Shown piece by piece: positions 36,834 through 46,000 of a stretch of 64,000 nucleotides of DNA (position 1 is its first letter; each line of letters opens with the position of its first letter). A program made the position numbers and the translations under genes. This DNA comes from CAVXWV01 sp963695415 (GTDB taxonomy: Bacteria; Chloroflexota; Anaerolineae; Anaerolineales; UBA4823). The DNA lies in NCBI GenBank assembly GCA_963695415.1, contig CAVOGL010000013.1, positions 74,241 to 138,240 on the forward strand. The letters run 5' to 3'. The notes under the pieces were generated by a model that was not told where the DNA came from, did no database searches, and saw only the letters and a program-made list of their open reading frames with translations.

Positions 36834-38012
36834 TCAAATAGCTCCCATCTTTTCCTGCCCGGAAAATATCCAATGCGATAAGGAGGCGCGGTGGATGGCT
36901 CTTTCGAAATACCTGCCGTCAGGCTGTAATTTCTTGAAACCTCGTTTTTTCAGAAGCATGCGCATCACCGGCTTGATCTGGGTGCCATATACCCGCATGC
37001 ATTCTCTGGGATGGATCCCAGGCCAGGAATAGCATGAAACAGAATGGCGTCTGTGAGCCGAATTAATACAGCTCGGGATGGTTTCGAAGGCAGGGTCATC
37101 TGGTTTGAAAATATATTGGTTGAGATTTCCATGCGGTATCCCTTCAATCCCTTTCACGCTGAACGGAGTACCGCTACACATGTAAGGATCGACAGATAAA
37201 TCCAGTAAAACAGAATGTAACGGCAGGTAACGGATCAGATCATTGGAGATCACCGGTACACTTGGGTCAGGTCTTTGCGTGGCATCAACCAGAATGTCCG
37301 TCCTTGGGAGGATTTCCAGCAGCACATCGATTTTGGTGGTTAAATCATAATCGATCACAGTCACCTCGACTCCAGGAATTTTTTGATCCGCAAAAGTCTT
37401 CCAGCGTTGAGCATCTCCATATCGGATTGCTGCCTGCATTACATGCATCCCCACTGCACCGGAACCGAGTAAGGTGACATGGATTGGTTTTCGTTTGGGA
37501 GAAGAAAATCCCGGCTCAGGATAGATTTCTTCCAGCACTTTGAAGGCTACTTCCATTCCGTTCCAGGCGACCGCTGATAAATTTTCCACCAATCTTCGTC
37601 CACTATCATCGGTGAGGCTGTCCAGGGATACGGCTTCTATTCCGAGAGAATGGATCATTCTGCTACGTTCCAACCTGGTTGGATAGTGCAGCATCGAGAC
37701 CAGAATAGATCCCGGTTGAATCAGGTGTAATTCTTCATCGGATGGACAGCGCAAGACCAGTATGATATCTTTCTGGAAGGTCTCTGCATGTGACGCAGTG
37801 TGGATGCCTGTTGCAGCCCGTTTGTATTCTTCAAAACCGATGCCCATTTTGCTGCCGTAACCTTCTTCCAGAAAAACCTCAGCTCCGACTTTCTCCAGGT
37901 GGGCGATAAAATCGGGCAGGAAGTCACGTTTTTCGCCAGATTCGACATTCATTATGGGCAAACCAACTGTCAACCTGCGCTTCTGATTTTGTTTGTTCTT
38001 CTTTTTACTCAT
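36834..38012 (-). CDS. Alanine dehydrogenase/PNT-like protein, paralog 1
   Basis: A 392-residue protein of the alanine dehydrogenase/transhydrogenase-alpha fold. After a basic start come GLPIMNVESGEKRDFLPDFI (R29), EEGYGSKMGIGFEEY, LVLRCPS with R88 where the family has Lys, and VSMLHYPTR with the candidate catalytic H109. The nucleotide motif is VTLLGSGAVGMHVMQAA, with VTVIDYD giving an acidic residue suited to NAD. The C-terminal half shares DLSVDPY, GIEGIPHGNLNQYIF and CYSWPGIHP with paralog 2. Family knowledge suggests NAD-linked amino acid/2-oxo acid interconversion. The Lys-to-Arg change argues for another substrate. It starts 9 bp after the lipoyl/NeuD fusion gene. Confidence 0.75.
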   Translation of the reverse strand: MSKKKNKQNQKRRLTVGLPIMNVESGEKRDFLPDFIAHLEKVGAEVFLEEGYGSKMGIGFEEYKRAATGIHTASHAETFQKDIILVLRCPSDEELHLIQPGSILVSMLHYPTRLERSRMIHSLGIEAVSLDSLTDDSGRRLVENLSAVAWNGMEVAFKVLEEIYPEPGFSSPKRKPIHVTLLGSGAVGMHVMQAAIRYGDAQRWKTFADQKIPGVEVTVIDYDLTTKIDVLLEILPRTDILVDATQRPDPSVPVISNDLIRYLPLHSVLLDLSVDPYMCSGTPFSVKGIEGIPHGNLNQYIFKPDDPAFETIPSCINSAHRRHSVSCYSWPGIHPRECMRVYGTQIKPVMRMLLKKRGFKKLQPDGRYFERAIHRASLSHWIFSGQEKMGAI

Positions 38013-38021
38013 ATCAAACGA

Positions 38022-39128
38022 TCACCGGTACGTGGTTCCAGCCTGGATGATCTGGTTGGCTGGAACGCTGCTGAGGATGGTGGCACCATTTCCAATACGC
38101 ACATTTTCCCCGATCTCGACTCTCAAGTTTATGTTCACACCCATGCCGATAAGGACTTTTTTGCGGATGGTGATCTCGCCGGCAAGCACAGCACCCGGAG
38201 AGATGATTGCGTACTCTTCCAGGATGCAGTCGTGAGACACTATGCTGCCAGTGCTGATAATCCCGCCAAATCCAACTTTTACATCACCACCGATATAGGC
38301 TTTCGCGAATACCTGCACTCCTTGCGAAAGCACGGCGCTGTCTTCAACCACCGCCGAAGGGTGGATCACGGCTGGGAGACCGAACCCGGCGTTGATCAAA
38401 GTCTGAAATACCTGGATGCGGCTTTTGATGTTTCCGATGCCTCCCACTGCATTCACAGCCAGCCTGATCCCATCACTCTTCAGAGATTCAAGTATGGAGC
38501 GGGTACCAAGCACGGGAACACCCATGATTCGTGTTTTCGTATTCAACCCATCGTCGATGATCCCAGCGATATTGTAAACGCCGGCTGAACGGATCAGGTC
38601 GATGAGCATTTTAGCATGCCCCCCTCCGCCATACAGGATCACGGTGTCCCCTTCCAATGTAAGGTTATTATTGGGGGGACGGTCCGCCTGAAGCAGCTGT
38701 TCTACCATCTCCCTGGTGATGAAACGGTCTCTGGGAAGTGAGGCAGGATCCAATGCGCTTTCTTGGAGCAGTTTTAAAGCCGGGTTAGAGATCCTCAATC
38801 CAGCAAAATCACCCCCGTTGGCAGAGAACTGCGATAATTCATCTTCCGCATACTCCTTCACAAACTCTTTGACTTGCTCACGAGTGGCAACGATGCTGCA
38901 AAAAACATCCCCAGCATTCACCATCGATCTTTCTTCGATCTGTATCGCTGACACATACCCATTATGCTCTGATTGGATCTCCAGGGTTGACTTGGTCGTT
39001 TCCAGTACGCCTAACACCGATCCCTTTTCGACATAATCACCATTTTCCACGAGTAAAGATACCAGAATCGCTTCAGGTTCATTTGTGTTCACCAGGGGAA
39101 TGGTCACAGTATAAGGTGTGTTCAGCAT
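38022..39128 (-). CDS. Lipoyl domain - E3-binding domain - NeuD/PglD-type acyltransferase fusion
   Basis: A 368-residue fusion. Residues 1-82 are a lipoyl/biotinyl domain with the modified-lysine loop VLETTKSTLE (K46). Residues about 112-146 are a peripheral-subunit-binding domain (ISNPALKLLQE...ITREMVEQLL). Residues about 162-368 are a PglD/NeuD-type sugar N-acyltransferase, with a Rossmann-like start VILYGGGGHAKMLIDLI and a left-handed beta-helix (HPSAVVEDSAVLSQGVQVFA onward). The helix includes TGSIVSHDCILEEYAIISPGAV, where H299 aligns with the PglD catalytic His. In E2 proteins the third domain is normally a CAT-like acyltransferase (HxxxDG), which is absent. Neighbours are E1-beta 12 bp upstream and, further up, E1-alpha and a PglC-like gene. 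I infer acyl transfer from the lipoyl arm to an amine. Confidence 0.85.
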   Translation of the reverse strand: MLNTPYTVTIPLVNTNEPEAILVSLLVENGDYVEKGSVLGVLETTKSTLEIQSEHNGYVSAIQIEERSMVNAGDVFCSIVATREQVKEFVKEYAEDELSQFSANGGDFAGLRISNPALKLLQESALDPASLPRDRFITREMVEQLLQADRPPNNNLTLEGDTVILYGGGGHAKMLIDLIRSAGVYNIAGIIDDGLNTKTRIMGVPVLGTRSILESLKSDGIRLAVNAVGGIGNIKSRIQVFQTLINAGFGLPAVIHPSAVVEDSAVLSQGVQVFAKAYIGGDVKVGFGGIISTGSIVSHDCILEEYAIISPGAVLAGEITIRKKVLIGMGVNINLRVEIGENVRIGNGATILSSVPANQIIQAGTTYR

Positions 39129-39140
39129 GTGATTTTTATT

Positions 39141-40145
39141 CTATCCAGAAACCATCGCACGGATGCTTTTACAGATTGTATCAACTCCGGGGAGGGTTGT
39201 GTTTTCCAATGGTACCGAGGCTGGAATCGGTGTTGATTTAGCTCCGATCCGAGAGACTGAACGAACAACAGGTCCTTTTTCTTCCATTATCCTGGCTACC
39301 ACTTCTGCTCCCCAACCCATGTCAACTGTTCCCTCCTCCACAACCAGCAGGTGTTTGTTTTGGTCAAGGCAGTTGACTGCAGCGAAAGGCGTGAAAGGTG
39401 CCAGCTGTTCATAAACCAGCATTTCCGCAAATATTTCGTCTTCATATGCGAGGGTAATCATTGCCTGGCGGCATAATTCGACCATGTACCCGTAGGTCAA
39501 GATCGTGACCCGCGCTGAGTTCACCCCCCGGAAGGTTACTTTATGAACGGAAGAATGATCAGGTTGGCGTATTTCCTCGATGGTAAAATCATCAAAGCCA
39601 TCTTTGATCGGCAGCAGATATTGCAGTTTGTTTTCAACAAACAACAAGGGATCCTGGTTATTCAAGATGGTTTGTTTGAGCAGCATCCCAGGATCACCGG
39701 TTGTCGCCGGGGCTAATATGCGCATGCCCGGCACGCCCATAAAAAGCTTCTCCAGGGTCTGGCTGTGCGTGGGTCCGTAACCTCGCCTGCCTCCCATCGG
39801 TGTCCGGATCACCATGGGCACCCTGACCTGATCGTTATACATCCAGCGGAACTTGGCAGCATGGTTGATGATCTGGTCTGCAGCCAGGGTCAGAAAATCA
39901 CCAAACATAATCTCGACCACCGGCAGGAATCCTCTCATCGCCATACCCGCAGCGATACCCGTGATGCCAGCTTCGGAAATCGGGGTAGTGAGTACTTGAT
40001 CTGGGAATTGTGTGGATACTCCCCGAGTGACTTTGAAAGCGCCCCCGTAGGGATCCAGGATGTCCTCCCCGAGCAAGATTATGAGCGGGTTCTCCTGCAT
40101 GGCAGAGATTAAGCCCTTGTTGAGCGATTCTAAAACAGTGGTCAT
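39141..40145 (-). CDS. 2-oxo acid dehydrogenase E1 component, beta subunit
   Basis: A 334-residue transketolase-like protein pairing with the E1-alpha encoded at 41455-42351. Visible are LLGEDILDPYGGAFKVTRG (about 23-41), TTPISEAGITGIAAGMAMRGFLPVVEIMFGDFLTLAADQI (ThDP glutamate in SEAG), RRGYGPTHSQTLEKLF and the C-terminal LVVEEGTVDMGWGAEVVARI. It is the standard beta subunit length (about 325-335). The ATG at 40145 avoids overlap with the upstream M28-like gene and matches the family start TTVLESLNKGL. An open frame extends to 40223. Together with E1-alpha it should decarboxylate a 2-oxo acid and load a lipoyl lysine. The specific 2-oxo acid is unknown. Confidence 0.92.
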   Translation of the reverse strand: MTTVLESLNKGLISAMQENPLIILLGEDILDPYGGAFKVTRGVSTQFPDQVLTTPISEAGITGIAAGMAMRGFLPVVEIMFGDFLTLAADQIINHAAKFRWMYNDQVRVPMVIRTPMGGRRGYGPTHSQTLEKLFMGVPGMRILAPATTGDPGMLLKQTILNNQDPLLFVENKLQYLLPIKDGFDDFTIEEIRQPDHSSVHKVTFRGVNSARVTILTYGYMVELCRQAMITLAYEDEIFAEMLVYEQLAPFTPFAAVNCLDQNKHLLVVEEGTVDMGWGAEVVARIMEEKGPVVRSVSRIGAKSTPIPASVPLENTTLPGVDTICKSIRAMVSG

Positions 40146-40191
40146 CGCTCTGAATATCCTGAATGGGTCATTTCCCTTATATAAAATATCG

Positions 40192-41451
40192 TCATGGTGC
40201 CTGGTCAAGCATGAGTAAAACACCGATATTCTGCTGTACGGTCAGGTATGCGTTCAACAGGTTGAGATTAGCCATGTTATCAGAGCATTTATCCATGGTA
40301 GGATTTTTATAAGGCAGACCACCTACGCTTAGAACTGCAGGCAGTTGCCTTTCCCAATAACTACCCTCACTTGAGAACGGGGTTTCGGAACTGCACAGGC
40401 GCCAGCCGATGCCGATTTTGTAAATTTCACGTATTGTGTTGAAGGAGTCGGCTATTTCCGTAGTGAAAGGCAGACCATCGTTGGCTGCAATGCAGTTCAT
40501 CAGACCTGGTTCTGCTTCCGACCAACCGATCCCGTCCAGGATCAGGGCTGCTTTGAGGGTTTCCGCTGGGATCTGTTCCACGTGCAGTCGTGATCCGATT
40601 TTGTCCTCTCCGCGTTCCACGAATATCACAAACCGCCAGGGATGCCTGTTGGGGTAATCCTTCAACACAGCTGCCATTTCCAGCAATCCTGCCACACCTG
40701 CTGCATTATTGCCAGCTCCGGGGGTCGTCAATCCTGTGTCAAGGTTCGCACCAATTTCAATCACAGTTGGATAGGTCTGATCACCTTGAGCAGGTTTGGT
40801 GACGATCAGGTTGTAATGTCCGGGGATGGTGAGGCTGCCGATCTGTTCTTCTCCGCTGTCGGTAGCGTTGGGGATTTCTTCGATGTAGGTCTGGTAACCC
40901 ATCTCAAGGAATTTTTGCTGGGTGTCTTCAAGCGCACGCAGCAAGTTGTTTTTCTCAAATTCCGTTCCACCGGGGTTGCAGATTTGTAAATCCACAAACA
41001 CCTGGGATTGGTCCGGGTTGCGCGGGCTGTAATTAAGCACCAGGTTTCGGGTGAATTCTTCCATGCGTCCATAGTCTGCAGCCTCGATGCGAACTGCGAT
41101 GCTCTGGTCGTATCCCTCTGACTCAGGATAGTTATACAAGGCAAGACTGACGTATGTAGAAAACGATTTCTCGTCAAACGTTTGGAAAACTGCATCCAAG
41201 GATTTTTTGATGGCGTCGTTCTGAGCCTGGTAATCGCTTTGAGTACCGGGTGTCACAATTACTCTGCGGATTTTCTCACTGTTTTGTATATATTCAATAA
41301 GATCTTGATCCAATGGTGGTTCAGTGGTTAACAAGGCTGTAACTGCATTGATATTGTCATTGAAATAGCCAGCTGAAATGAACACAGCCACCGCTAACAA
41401 ACCAAGGGCAAGGACGAACAAGAAGATGATCAGTAAAATTCTTTGCACCAT
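40192..41451 (-). CDS. Membrane-anchored M28-like protein with altered metal ligands
   Basis: A 419-residue protein with an N-terminal membrane anchor (about 4-28), an unassigned region (about 30-210), then a M28 aminopeptidase-like domain. The first metal motif reads IGANLDTG (N236 where H is expected, D238 kept) and the bridging-Asp motif reads PGAGNNAAGVAGLLEMA (N248 for D). The usual Glu-Glu pair is not clear (FVERGEDKIGS). DGIGW (about 306-310) keeps a D. I infer an inactive or non-zinc member, with the domain facing outside the cell. It is 3 bp after E1-alpha and 46 bp before E1-beta, so it splits the two E1 genes. Confidence 0.7.
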   Translation of the reverse strand: MVQRILLIIFLFVLALGLLAVAVFISAGYFNDNINAVTALLTTEPPLDQDLIEYIQNSEKIRRVIVTPGTQSDYQAQNDAIKKSLDAVFQTFDEKSFSTYVSLALYNYPESEGYDQSIAVRIEAADYGRMEEFTRNLVLNYSPRNPDQSQVFVDLQICNPGGTEFEKNNLLRALEDTQQKFLEMGYQTYIEEIPNATDSGEEQIGSLTIPGHYNLIVTKPAQGDQTYPTVIEIGANLDTGLTTPGAGNNAAGVAGLLEMAAVLKDYPNRHPWRFVIFVERGEDKIGSRLHVEQIPAETLKAALILDGIGWSEAEPGLMNCIAANDGLPFTTEIADSFNTIREIYKIGIGWRLCSSETPFSSEGSYWERQLPAVLSVGGLPYKNPTMDKCSDNMANLNLLNAYLTVQQNIGVLLMLDQAP

Positions 41452-41454
41452 AAT

Positions 41455-42351
41455 CTAGTCACCTGCCTGCGGGAAAGGGTCTGAAAGTGCGCTTTGGAAA
41501 GACATTTGAATTTCATCACGGAGCGCGTCTTCGATTTCCTGACGCGTAATCTCATCCAGGCGTCGCCCATGAAGGGTTATGGGATCGCTCAATTCTTTGA
41601 TACGGCTGACCTCAGCATCGGGACGTGTGTCGTCCCCTTTGGAATGTGCGCCAAACCGGTTTGTGCGCAAGATGAGCGCCTGCGGAATTGATGTGACCCT
41701 GATTTCTGCCATTATCAGGCTGGCAAGGGGCTGGATCTCCATTACATCACTGGTATCCAGCTCGGTTGTGCGGATGCCAAAGGCTTCGAAACGCAGGGCA
41801 ATTTCGCCAGCCACGGCTGATTCGATAGGAGTTGTCTGGGCGATCTGGTTGTTTTCGAGCACAAAGAAAATTGGTGCCTGCCATAAGGATGCCATGTTTA
41901 GCGCTTCATATACCACACCTTCTCCCAGGGTGCCGTCTCCCAGGAAAACAATTACAATGTTCCCTTCGCCCTTCCTCTTCTCGGCGAGTGCCATACCCAC
42001 CGCTACCGGCACGATGCCTCCCTGGATCCCATTTGAATAGAAATTACGCCAGTTCAGGTGTTGAGATCCACCTCTGCCAGCGCACACCCCGCTGGATTTT
42101 CCCATCAATTCTGCGAATAGAGCGCGAGCGTCACCTCCATATGCCAGGAAGTGACCGTGGCAGCGGTGGTTGCTGAAAACGATGTCTCCTGCCTCCAGGT
42201 TCGAAAGCACGCCAACCGCGTTGGCTTCCTGTCCCAGGTATGTGTGGGTGGTACCAGAAAAAACTCCTTTAGGGAAATATTCGAGGACGGTTTCTTCGAA
42301 TCTGCGGATTTGGAAAAGGCTTTGATAAATAGTTTTATCGTTCAGCTGCAC
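41455..42351 (-). CDS. 2-oxo acid dehydrogenase E1 component, alpha subunit
   Basis: A 298-residue ThDP-binding subunit. Features are YLGQEANAVGVLSNLEAGDIVFSNHRCHGHFLAYGGD (about 38-74), GRGGSQHLN (the phospholoop-type motif) and the ThDP/Mg motif GDGTLGEGVVYEALNMASLW...ENNQIA (G138-G140 to N167-N168). It is at the short end for E1-alpha (about 320-370). The C-terminal part has RTNRFGAHSKGDD, the family HS-x-x-D-D loop. It follows the PglC-like gene by 18 bp. No E3 gene is in the window. Confidence 0.9.
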   Translation of the reverse strand: MQLNDKTIYQSLFQIRRFEETVLEYFPKGVFSGTTHTYLGQEANAVGVLSNLEAGDIVFSNHRCHGHFLAYGGDARALFAELMGKSSGVCAGRGGSQHLNWRNFYSNGIQGGIVPVAVGMALAEKRKGEGNIVIVFLGDGTLGEGVVYEALNMASLWQAPIFFVLENNQIAQTTPIESAVAGEIALRFEAFGIRTTELDTSDVMEIQPLASLIMAEIRVTSIPQALILRTNRFGAHSKGDDTRPDAEVSRIKELSDPITLHGRRLDEITRQEIEDALRDEIQMSFQSALSDPFPQAGD

Positions 42352-42369
42352 GGTTTAATTTTACTCGAC

Positions 42370-43014
42370 TTATCTGTCTGAAAGATCCTCAGGTGGCTGT
42401 TCAGGCTGAAACTCCTGCGCAGTGGTGTGACCTGGCTGGTTGATGCCCTCACGCTTGATGACCTTGATGAATGTCGTCCACAAGATTTTTATGTCAAGGG
42501 AAAAGGACCAATGGTCAACGTACCAGGTGTCCAGTTCGAACTTCTCCTCCCAGCTGATGGCGTTGCGACCGTTCACCTGCGCCCAACCCGTAATTCCGGG
42601 CAGAGCATCGTGCCTTCTGCGCTGTTCCGGTGTGTAGCGTTCCATATAATGCCAAAACAGCGGTCTCGGACCCACCCAGCTCATTTCTCCCTTGAGCACA
42701 TTGATCAATTCCGGGAGTTCATCCAGGCTTGTGGAGCGGATAAAACGACCAAAACGGGTCAGGCGCTGGGTGTCCGGCAGCAGTTCACCTTCACTGCTTA
42801 GTTCGGTCGTCATGCTACGAAATTTATAGATTTTAAACACACTCTCTTTGTAACCGCCGCGTTCCTGGGTGAACAAGATCGGAGAACCATGGAAATAGCG
42901 GACGAGAACAGCAATGACCACCAATACGGGCCAGAACAGGATGATGCACAGACTGGCAGTCAACAGGTCGAAAAGGCGTTTACTCTTAGGCACTCCATCA
43001 AGGAATATTCGCAT
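42370..43014 (-). CDS. PglC-like monotopic phosphoglycosyl transferase (bacterial sugar transferase)
   Basis: A 214-residue small-type monoPGT that moves a sugar phosphate from a UDP-sugar to undecaprenyl phosphate, the first membrane step of a surface glycan. Seen are KRLFDLLTASLCIILFWPVLVVIAVLVRY (re-entrant helix, about 12-40), PILFTQERGGYKESVFKIYKFRSM, the catalytic Asp-Glu in STSLDELPELINVLKGEMSWVGPRP, and PGITGWAQVNGRN. Size and motifs resemble PglC rather than the larger WcaJ/WbaP proteins. A PglD-like domain in the same run supports an amino-sugar substrate, by inference. It is 8 bp after mfd. Confidence 0.88.
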   Translation of the reverse strand: MRIFLDGVPKSKRLFDLLTASLCIILFWPVLVVIAVLVRYFHGSPILFTQERGGYKESVFKIYKFRSMTTELSSEGELLPDTQRLTRFGRFIRSTSLDELPELINVLKGEMSWVGPRPLFWHYMERYTPEQRRRHDALPGITGWAQVNGRNAISWEEKFELDTWYVDHWSFSLDIKILWTTFIKVIKREGINQPGHTTAQEFQPEQPPEDLSDR

Positions 43015-43022
43015 AGCTTTGT

Positions 43023-46000
43023 TCAGGCTTCAGTTGTTGCCGGCGTAATGGCGGCAATTAAGGTCTGCAGGGTATCCATCAAAACTCCCTGCCAGTCATC
43101 CAGGTTCATGTAAGCAATCCATAAAGCCATTTTCCCGGGTCGCACATGGGCATCCAGAACGGGGAGGCTTTCAGGCAGTGCTCCTCCGGGGAAGCGCAGG
43201 GTGATCTGGCTGCTTTCAATGCCAATGGAGCTCAATCCGGCGGTCTCAGCGAGCAGCTTGATCTTAAACTGGTAAACAAGGTTCAGGACGGTCTCCGGGG
43301 CTGGACCAAACCGGTCGTTGAACTCCTCCACGATCGCGTCCAGTTCCTGGATGGAGCGTAAATTTGCCATCCGCCTGTAGAGTCCCAGGCGTACTGTCCT
43401 GTCAGGCACATATTCGACCGGGATATTGACCGCCAGGGGGATTTCCACAAGAACATTGTTCAACTGTGCCGAGATGGCTTCGAAGGAGGCAGAGTGGATT
43501 TGTCCGCTGCTCAATTTGCCCTCACTGCGCATGCGGCGCACTGACTCAGAAAGCAGGCGGGTGTACAGGTGGAACCCAACGGCGGCAATGTGCCCCGACT
43601 GGCGGTTGCCCAAGATATCACCGGTGCCGCGGATTTCAAGGTCGCGCATGGCGATGTTGAAACCGGCGCCTAGCTGAGTGTTCTCGGCGATGGTGTCCAG
43701 GCGCTGGCGTCCTTCCTGGGTGGGTACCAGTTTGTTATGCCGGAAAAAATAAGAGTATGCGCGTTGCGCGCCGCGTCCCACCCTCCCGCGCAGCTGGTAC
43801 AGCTGGGCGAGACCAAAGGTATCCGCACGATCGACTATCAACGTGTTGGCATTGGGGATATCAAGACCACTCTCGATGATTGAAGTTGAAAGCAGCAAAT
43901 CAACCTCTCCCTTGCTGAACAGTTCCATCCTCTCGGAAAGCTCATTTTCCGGCATCTGTCCGTGTGCAATGGTCAACCTCGCTTCTGGCACCAGGTTCTC
44001 CAGGTGTGCACGCATGGCGCCGATGGTCTGGACGCGGTTATGCACAAAGAAAACCTGGCCTCCGCGCTCTAACTCTCTCAAGATCGCCTGGCGTACCAGC
44101 TTGGGTGAATAAGCGCCGACGTGGGTGATGATGGGCAGTCTTTCTTCGGGTGGGGTGTTTATTGTGGATATATCTCGCACGCCAGAGAGCGCCATGTACA
44201 GGGTGCGCGGGATGGGTGTCGCTGTGAGGGTGAGTACATCCACTTCGGAGCGCATTTTCTTCAGCGCTTCCTTATGTGTCACACCAAAACGCTGCTCTTC
44301 ATCGATGACCAGTAAACCCAGGTCTTTAAAGTTTAACATCTTTAGATAGCAGTCGGTGTGTGCCGATGATGATATCGATGCTGCCCTTTTGAATGCGCTC
44401 GACGATCACCTTTTGCTGCTGGGGAGACCTGAAGCGGGAGAGCATCTCCACCGAAACGGGGAAGGCAGACAGCCTTTGGCGGAAAGTGTTGTAATGCTGC
44501 TGTGCCAGAACGGTAGTGGGCACCAATATAGCGACCTGTTTACCGTCATTCACGGCTTTAAAGGACGCTCTCAAGGCAATCTCGGTTTTACCATAACCTA
44601 CGTCACCACAGATCAAGCGGTCCATTGGGCGCGGTCCTTCCATGTCCTGCTTGACTTCCGCTAAAACTCTTACCTGGTCATCTGTTTCAAAATAAGGGAA
44701 GCTTGCTTCCAGTTCTCCCTGCCACACGCTATCGGGACCGAATGCGTAACCAAGCACAACGCTCCTTTTTGCGTAGAGTTCCAGCAAATCAACCGCGACC
44801 TCTTCCACCGCCTCTTTTACATGTGTTTTTACGTTCTTCCATTCCTGCCCTCCCAACCTGCTGGGGGTAGGGCTGCGGCTGTCCGGACCGACATAACGAG
44901 TCAGCCGGTCGAATTGATGGATTGGGACAAACAGAAGCGCATCATCAGCATATTCGACGCACAGGAACTCACGCTCGCTTCCTTCAACTGTCCTTCTCAC
45001 CAACCCGGAAAATTGCCCGATGCCGTGGTCGATATGCACTACCCAGTCTCCGGGGTTCAAGTCTGAATACGGTGCTTCGGGTGAATCGATCACCGGGCGG
45101 TGCCGCTGCCTTGCCTCGGGTCTCTTCCACCCAAATATTTCCCCATCAGTCAACAGGTGAACCGGCTTGCTGCCTGGCGCAGAAAATATCCATCCTTCAT
45201 TGAGGCTGTTTTCGATGAAAATTGGCTGCGGTAGGCTGGTGGATCTTCCAGGCGAATGGGACTCCGGCAGCCTTACCGCCCCTTCCAACACACCTGCAGG
45301 GAGGTATTCATCCCACAGGTCTTTCAAGCGCGCTGCCTGGCGCGAGACAATCGTCGCTGAGTCGCCTGATTTCAAAAGGTTATGCAGATATTCCTGGAAG
45401 GGTTTGATCTGACCGCCGAAGCGTGGTCCTGCAGCGAACCAGCTCTCAAGGTTGAAATTGATCGATTGACCCTCTTCAGGATCGTAAAGCGGATATCCCA
45501 ATTCGATGCACTGCAGTGAGGAGAGGGTGTCCGTGACCTCAGCCAGAGTTTGGTAAGGCAGGGGAAAATCCTCAGCCATTATGCCGTCTCGGATCATTTC
45601 GCCCCGGAGATTGACCGCCTGGTCCTCTACTTCGCTGATCGTATCTGTGATGGCTCCCCAATCATGCAGCAGAACCAGCGCATCAACGGGCAGGTAATCC
45701 AGGATGCTGGCAGAGAATGGGTGCAGCAGCGGAAGTGAAAACTCATTAACACGCTCACTCCCGGTTTCCAGCGTAATGGCAGCGCCAGGGTGAAGTGATG
45801 TTGGTTCTTTATCAGCGCCATCCCCGCCGGTCTCACCTTCGAGCGAAAAACCATCCAAAAGGAACTCGCGAGCTGGAGTGATCAGGATGCGCATCTCTCT
45901 CGAACTTCTGCCAGATTTATCATCAAGGTCTCGAGACGGTTTCAGTGTGAGCTGGGTGGCGGGGTTGAACTGCCGCAGAGTGTCTACTTCGTCCCCAAAA

